Below the pieces are notes generated by a model. The model saw only the letters and a list, made by a program, of their open reading frames with translations, had not been told where the DNA came from and did no database searches. A DNA stretch of 64,000 nt. Origin: Astropecten irregularis. Taxonomy: Eukaryota > Echinodermata > Asteroidea > Paxillosida > Astropectinidae. The position numbers and the translations under genes were made by a program. Below, piece by piece: positions 61,936 to 64,000 of this stretch; the stretch's first letter is position 1, and the number at the start of each line of letters is the position of its first letter. The stretch is from NCBI GenBank assembly GCA_963971285.1, contig OZ020251.1, positions 6,572,001 to 6,636,000 on the forward strand, read 5' to 3'.

Positions 61936-63202
61936 TTGAAATCTGGCTGCTCATTTCTGCGGCAGACTGAGGAAAAACAAAATTACTCGTGTATTTTTAT
62001 TTTCAGTCTAGATCATAGATCTGAATTTTTGAACCTGAAGTCGCCCTGCATAGCGAAATCTGTAATGATTTATAAATCATGTTATTGCGTTCTACACTGT
62101 AGCGCGCTGTCAAATCCAATATTTGAAAACGATCTTTGAAATCTGGCTGCTCATTTCTGGGGCAGACTGAGGAAAAACAAAATTACACGTGTCTTTTTAT
62201 TTTCAGTCTAGATCATATATCTGAATTTTTGAACCTGAAGTCGCCCTGCATAGCGAAATCTGTAATGATTTATAAATCATGTTATGACGTTCTACACTGT
62301 ATTTGTATTATTATATGGCTGCGCGCTGTCAAATCCAATATTTGAAAACGATCTTTGAAATCTGGCTGCTCATTTCTGTGGCAGACTTTTTATTTTCAGT
62401 CTAGATCATAGATCTGAATTTTTGAACCTGAAGTCGCCCTGCATAGCGAAATCTGTAGTGATTTATAAATCATGTTATGACGTTCTACACTGTATTTGTA
62501 TTATTATATGGCAGCGCGCTGTCAAATCCAATATTTGAAACGATCTTTGAAATACGATTGCTCATTTCTTGGGCAGACTGAGGAAAAACAAAATTACACG
62601 TGTCTTTTTATTTTCAGTCTAGATCATAGATCTGAATTTTTGAACCTGAAGTCGCCCTGCATAGCGCAATCTGTAATGATTTATAAATCATGTTATGACG
62701 TTCTACACTGTATGTGTATTATTATATGGCAGCGCGCTGTCAAATCCAATATTTGAAAACGATCTTTGAAATCTGGCTTCTCATTTCAGGGGCAGACTGA
62801 GGAAAAAACAAAATTACACATGTCTTTTTATTTTCAGTCTAGATCATAGATCTGAATTTTTGAACCTGAAGTCGCCCTGCATAGCGAAATCTGTAATGAT
62901 TTATAAATCATGCTATGACGTTCTACACTGTATGTGTATTATTATATGGCAGCGCGCTTTCAACTCCAATATTTGAAACTATCTTTGAAATATGGCTGCT
63001 CATTTCTGGGGCAGACTGAGGAAAAACAAAATTACACGTGTCTTTTTATTTTCAGTCTAGATCATAGATCTGAATTTTTGAACCTGAAGTCGCCATGCGT
63101 AGCGAAATCTGTAATGGTTTATAAATCATGTTATGACGTTCTACACTGTATGTGTATTATTATATGGCAGCGCGCTGTCAAATCCAATATTTGAATCTAT
63201 CT
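61936..63202 (+). repeat. 1267-bp 6-mer HOR, copy 2
   Basis: Second copy with starts 61936, 62136, 62355, 62547, 62766 and 62985. Every mark of copy 1 is present. I noticed one difference, GCCATGCGTAG near 63092 against GCCCTGCGTAG near 61825. A partial third copy starts at 63203 (GTGTATTTTTATT retained) but soon changes to an ordinary A monomer. Confidence 0.92.
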
Positions 63203-63641
63203 TTGAAATCTGGCTGCTCATTTCTGGGGCAGACTGAGGAAAAACAAAATTACTCGTGTATTTTTATTTTCAGTCTAGATCATAGATCTGAATTTTTGAA
63301 CCTGAAGTCGCCCTGCATAGCGAAATCTGTAATGATTTATAAATCATGTTATGACGTTCTACACTGAATTTGTATTATTATATGGCTGCGCGCTGTCAAA
63401 TCCAATATTTGAAAACGATCTTTGAAATCTGGCTGCTCATTTCTGGGGCAGACTGAGGAAAAACAAAATTACACATGTCTTTTTATTTTCAGTCTAGATC
63501 ATAGATCTGAATTTTTGAACCTGAAGTCGCCCTGCATAGCGAAATATGTAATGATTTATATATCATGTTATGACGTTCTACACTGTATGTGTATTATTAT
63601 ATGGCAGCGCGCTGTCAAATCCAATATTTTGAAAACGATCT
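63203..63641 (+). repeat. A monomers before the C/D chimera
   Basis: Two monomers. 63203 begins like the A-short of the HOR but keeps a full-length tail (CACTGAATTTG). 63422 has AAATATGTAATG and ATTTATATATCATG like trimer member 2, with a private ACACATGTC. Confidence 0.85.
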
Positions 63642-63819
63642 TTGAAATCTGCCTGCTCATTTCTCGGGCAAACTCAGGAAAAACAAAATTACACGTGTCT
63701 TTTTATTTTCAGTCTAGATCAGCGATCTTAATTTCTAATCCTGAAGTCCCCCTGCGAAGCAAAATCTGTAATGATTTATATATCATGTTATTATGCTCAA
63801 CACTGTATGAGTGTTATAT
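63642..63819 (+). repeat. C/D chimeric monomer
   Basis: C head (CTGCCTGCTC, TCTCGGGCAAACTCAGG, ACACGTGTC). After TTTTTATTTTCAG it continues as D (AGATC-AGC-GATCTTAATTTC) and enters an E block. The switch lies in the same core as the other chimeras (about 63700-63722). Confidence 0.92.
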
Positions 63820-64000
63820 TTAGAATACTAAACTGAATGAAATATTATAAGTGATTCACACTAAAGTGTCGATTTTACGAAGCCCGAGGATCGATCGTAC
63901 CCCCATCGTATCCTACGTAGGGCTGCAAGGCATAATTCATAGGTCATACGACTAATAGTTTGAGGTTACTGCAGTCCCACGTATTGGGCCTTTAGAATTA
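63820..64000 (+). repeat. E block 24, clipped by the window end
   Basis: The first 181 bp of E with CTGAATG, GATTCACAC, CATCGTATCC, CTACGTAG and GGGCCTTTAG, the combination seen in block 22. The array clearly continues to the right. Confidence 0.9.

Larger units (their letters stand above)
1..64000 (+). repeat. 219-bp satellite array with nested higher-order repeats
   Basis: The whole window is a head-to-tail tandem array whose basic period is 219 bp, visible as the recurring GATCTTTGAAATC, TTTTTATTTTCAG and CAGCGCGCTG. All monomers share one orientation. Monomers differ by class-specific substitutions and small indels, and class order repeats at longer periods (652, 1204, 1267, 1857, 2174, 2188, 2698, 2729, 4355, 4920 and 5914 bp), which defines higher-order repeats. 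No gene, rRNA, tRNA or simple telomeric repeat interrupts it. The only non-satellite sequence is a 539-bp block present 21 times complete, twice truncated and once clipped. Array type and eukaryotic origin are clear. Chromosomal location and species are not shown by the sequence. Confidence 0.97.

Noticed and set aside
877..63823. About 150 plus-strand reading frames of 61-133 codons starting at TTG or ATG
   Set aside because: They are the same satellite monomer read in its one open frame. They lack conserved start contexts, are broken by one-base indels in many copies and show free amino-acid change. No family similarity is recognisable.
1..64000. CRISPR array
   Set aside because: Repeat and spacer are not separable: the entire 219-bp unit repeats, with no short constant repeat alternating with unique spacers, and no cas-like gene is present.
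1..64000. CENP-B box
   Set aside because: No sequence matching the TTCG-N4-A-N2-CGGG core pattern was found by eye in monomers or in E. The ATTTCGTCCTTCG stretch in E lacks the required right half.
1..64000. Telomeric or simple microsatellite repeats
   Set aside because: No runs of TTAGG, TTAGGG or TTTAGGG and no long dinucleotide tracts. Short ATT and T runs belong to the monomer.

Overview
The window is one continuous tract of eukaryotic satellite DNA. I find no protein gene, RNA gene, CRISPR array or autonomous transposon in any of the 64 kb. Almost every base belongs to a tandem monomer of about 219 bp (AT-rich, head to tail, all in + orientation) or to a 539-bp non-satellite block embedded in one class of monomer. 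The absence of genes, the higher-order organisation and the near-identity of distant copies point to a (peri)centromeric or other heterochromatic array, or a sex- or B-chromosome array. Frequent CpG sites suggest a lightly methylated genome such as an insect or other invertebrate, but the sequence does not fix the species and I do not recognise the satellite family. Many short reading frames of about 69 codons recur only because 219 is divisible by three. They are not genes.

Monomer classes. Monomer starts are set at the TTG of the recurring GATCTTTGAAATC. A: 219 bp, the standard form. A-short: 200 bp, with a 19-bp deletion. B: 212 bp, with a divergent 3' third containing ACCATACCGG. B': 212 bp, B centre with C tail. 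C: 213 bp, with a tail lacking the GC palindrome. D: a diverged monomer that carries the 539-bp block (E) inside its 3' third. A monomers carry four dyad-symmetric elements: ACACGTGT, AGATC-N3-GATCT, ATGATTTATAAATCAT and CAGCGCGCTG.

Layout. 1-6566: A/B monomers in a 10-mer and an 11-mer higher-order repeat (HOR) plus a degenerate remainder. 6567-7543: the most divergent C monomer and D-E composite. 7544-20170: block-free A/B satellite dominated by a 20-mer HOR of 4355 bp present twice, then local 658- and 1966-bp repeats. 20171-22396: two differently truncated E remnants among A/B/A-short monomers. 22397-27772: two copies of a 2698-bp HOR with one E block each. 27773-59138: E-rich domain built from units of about 1204, 1857, 2730 and 4034 bp, each ending in D-E. 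These are grouped into super-repeats of 5914 bp (30281 onward) and 4920 bp (48095 onward), and a 652-bp A-A-C trimer varies from 1 to 5 copies inside units. 59139-63202: E-free A monomers with a 1267-bp 6-mer HOR present twice. 63203-64000: A monomers, a C/D chimera and the start of another E block, clipped by the window edge.

The parts work together only as a record of concerted evolution: unequal exchange, conversion-like mosaics and segmental amplification at four nested scales. The strongest observations are a readable unequal-crossover product (the five-trimer array at 44061-47320), repeated chimeric monomers whose junctions fall in one conserved core, and conservation of the AGATC/GATCT arms while the 3-base centre changes. 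Any centromere role is inference.
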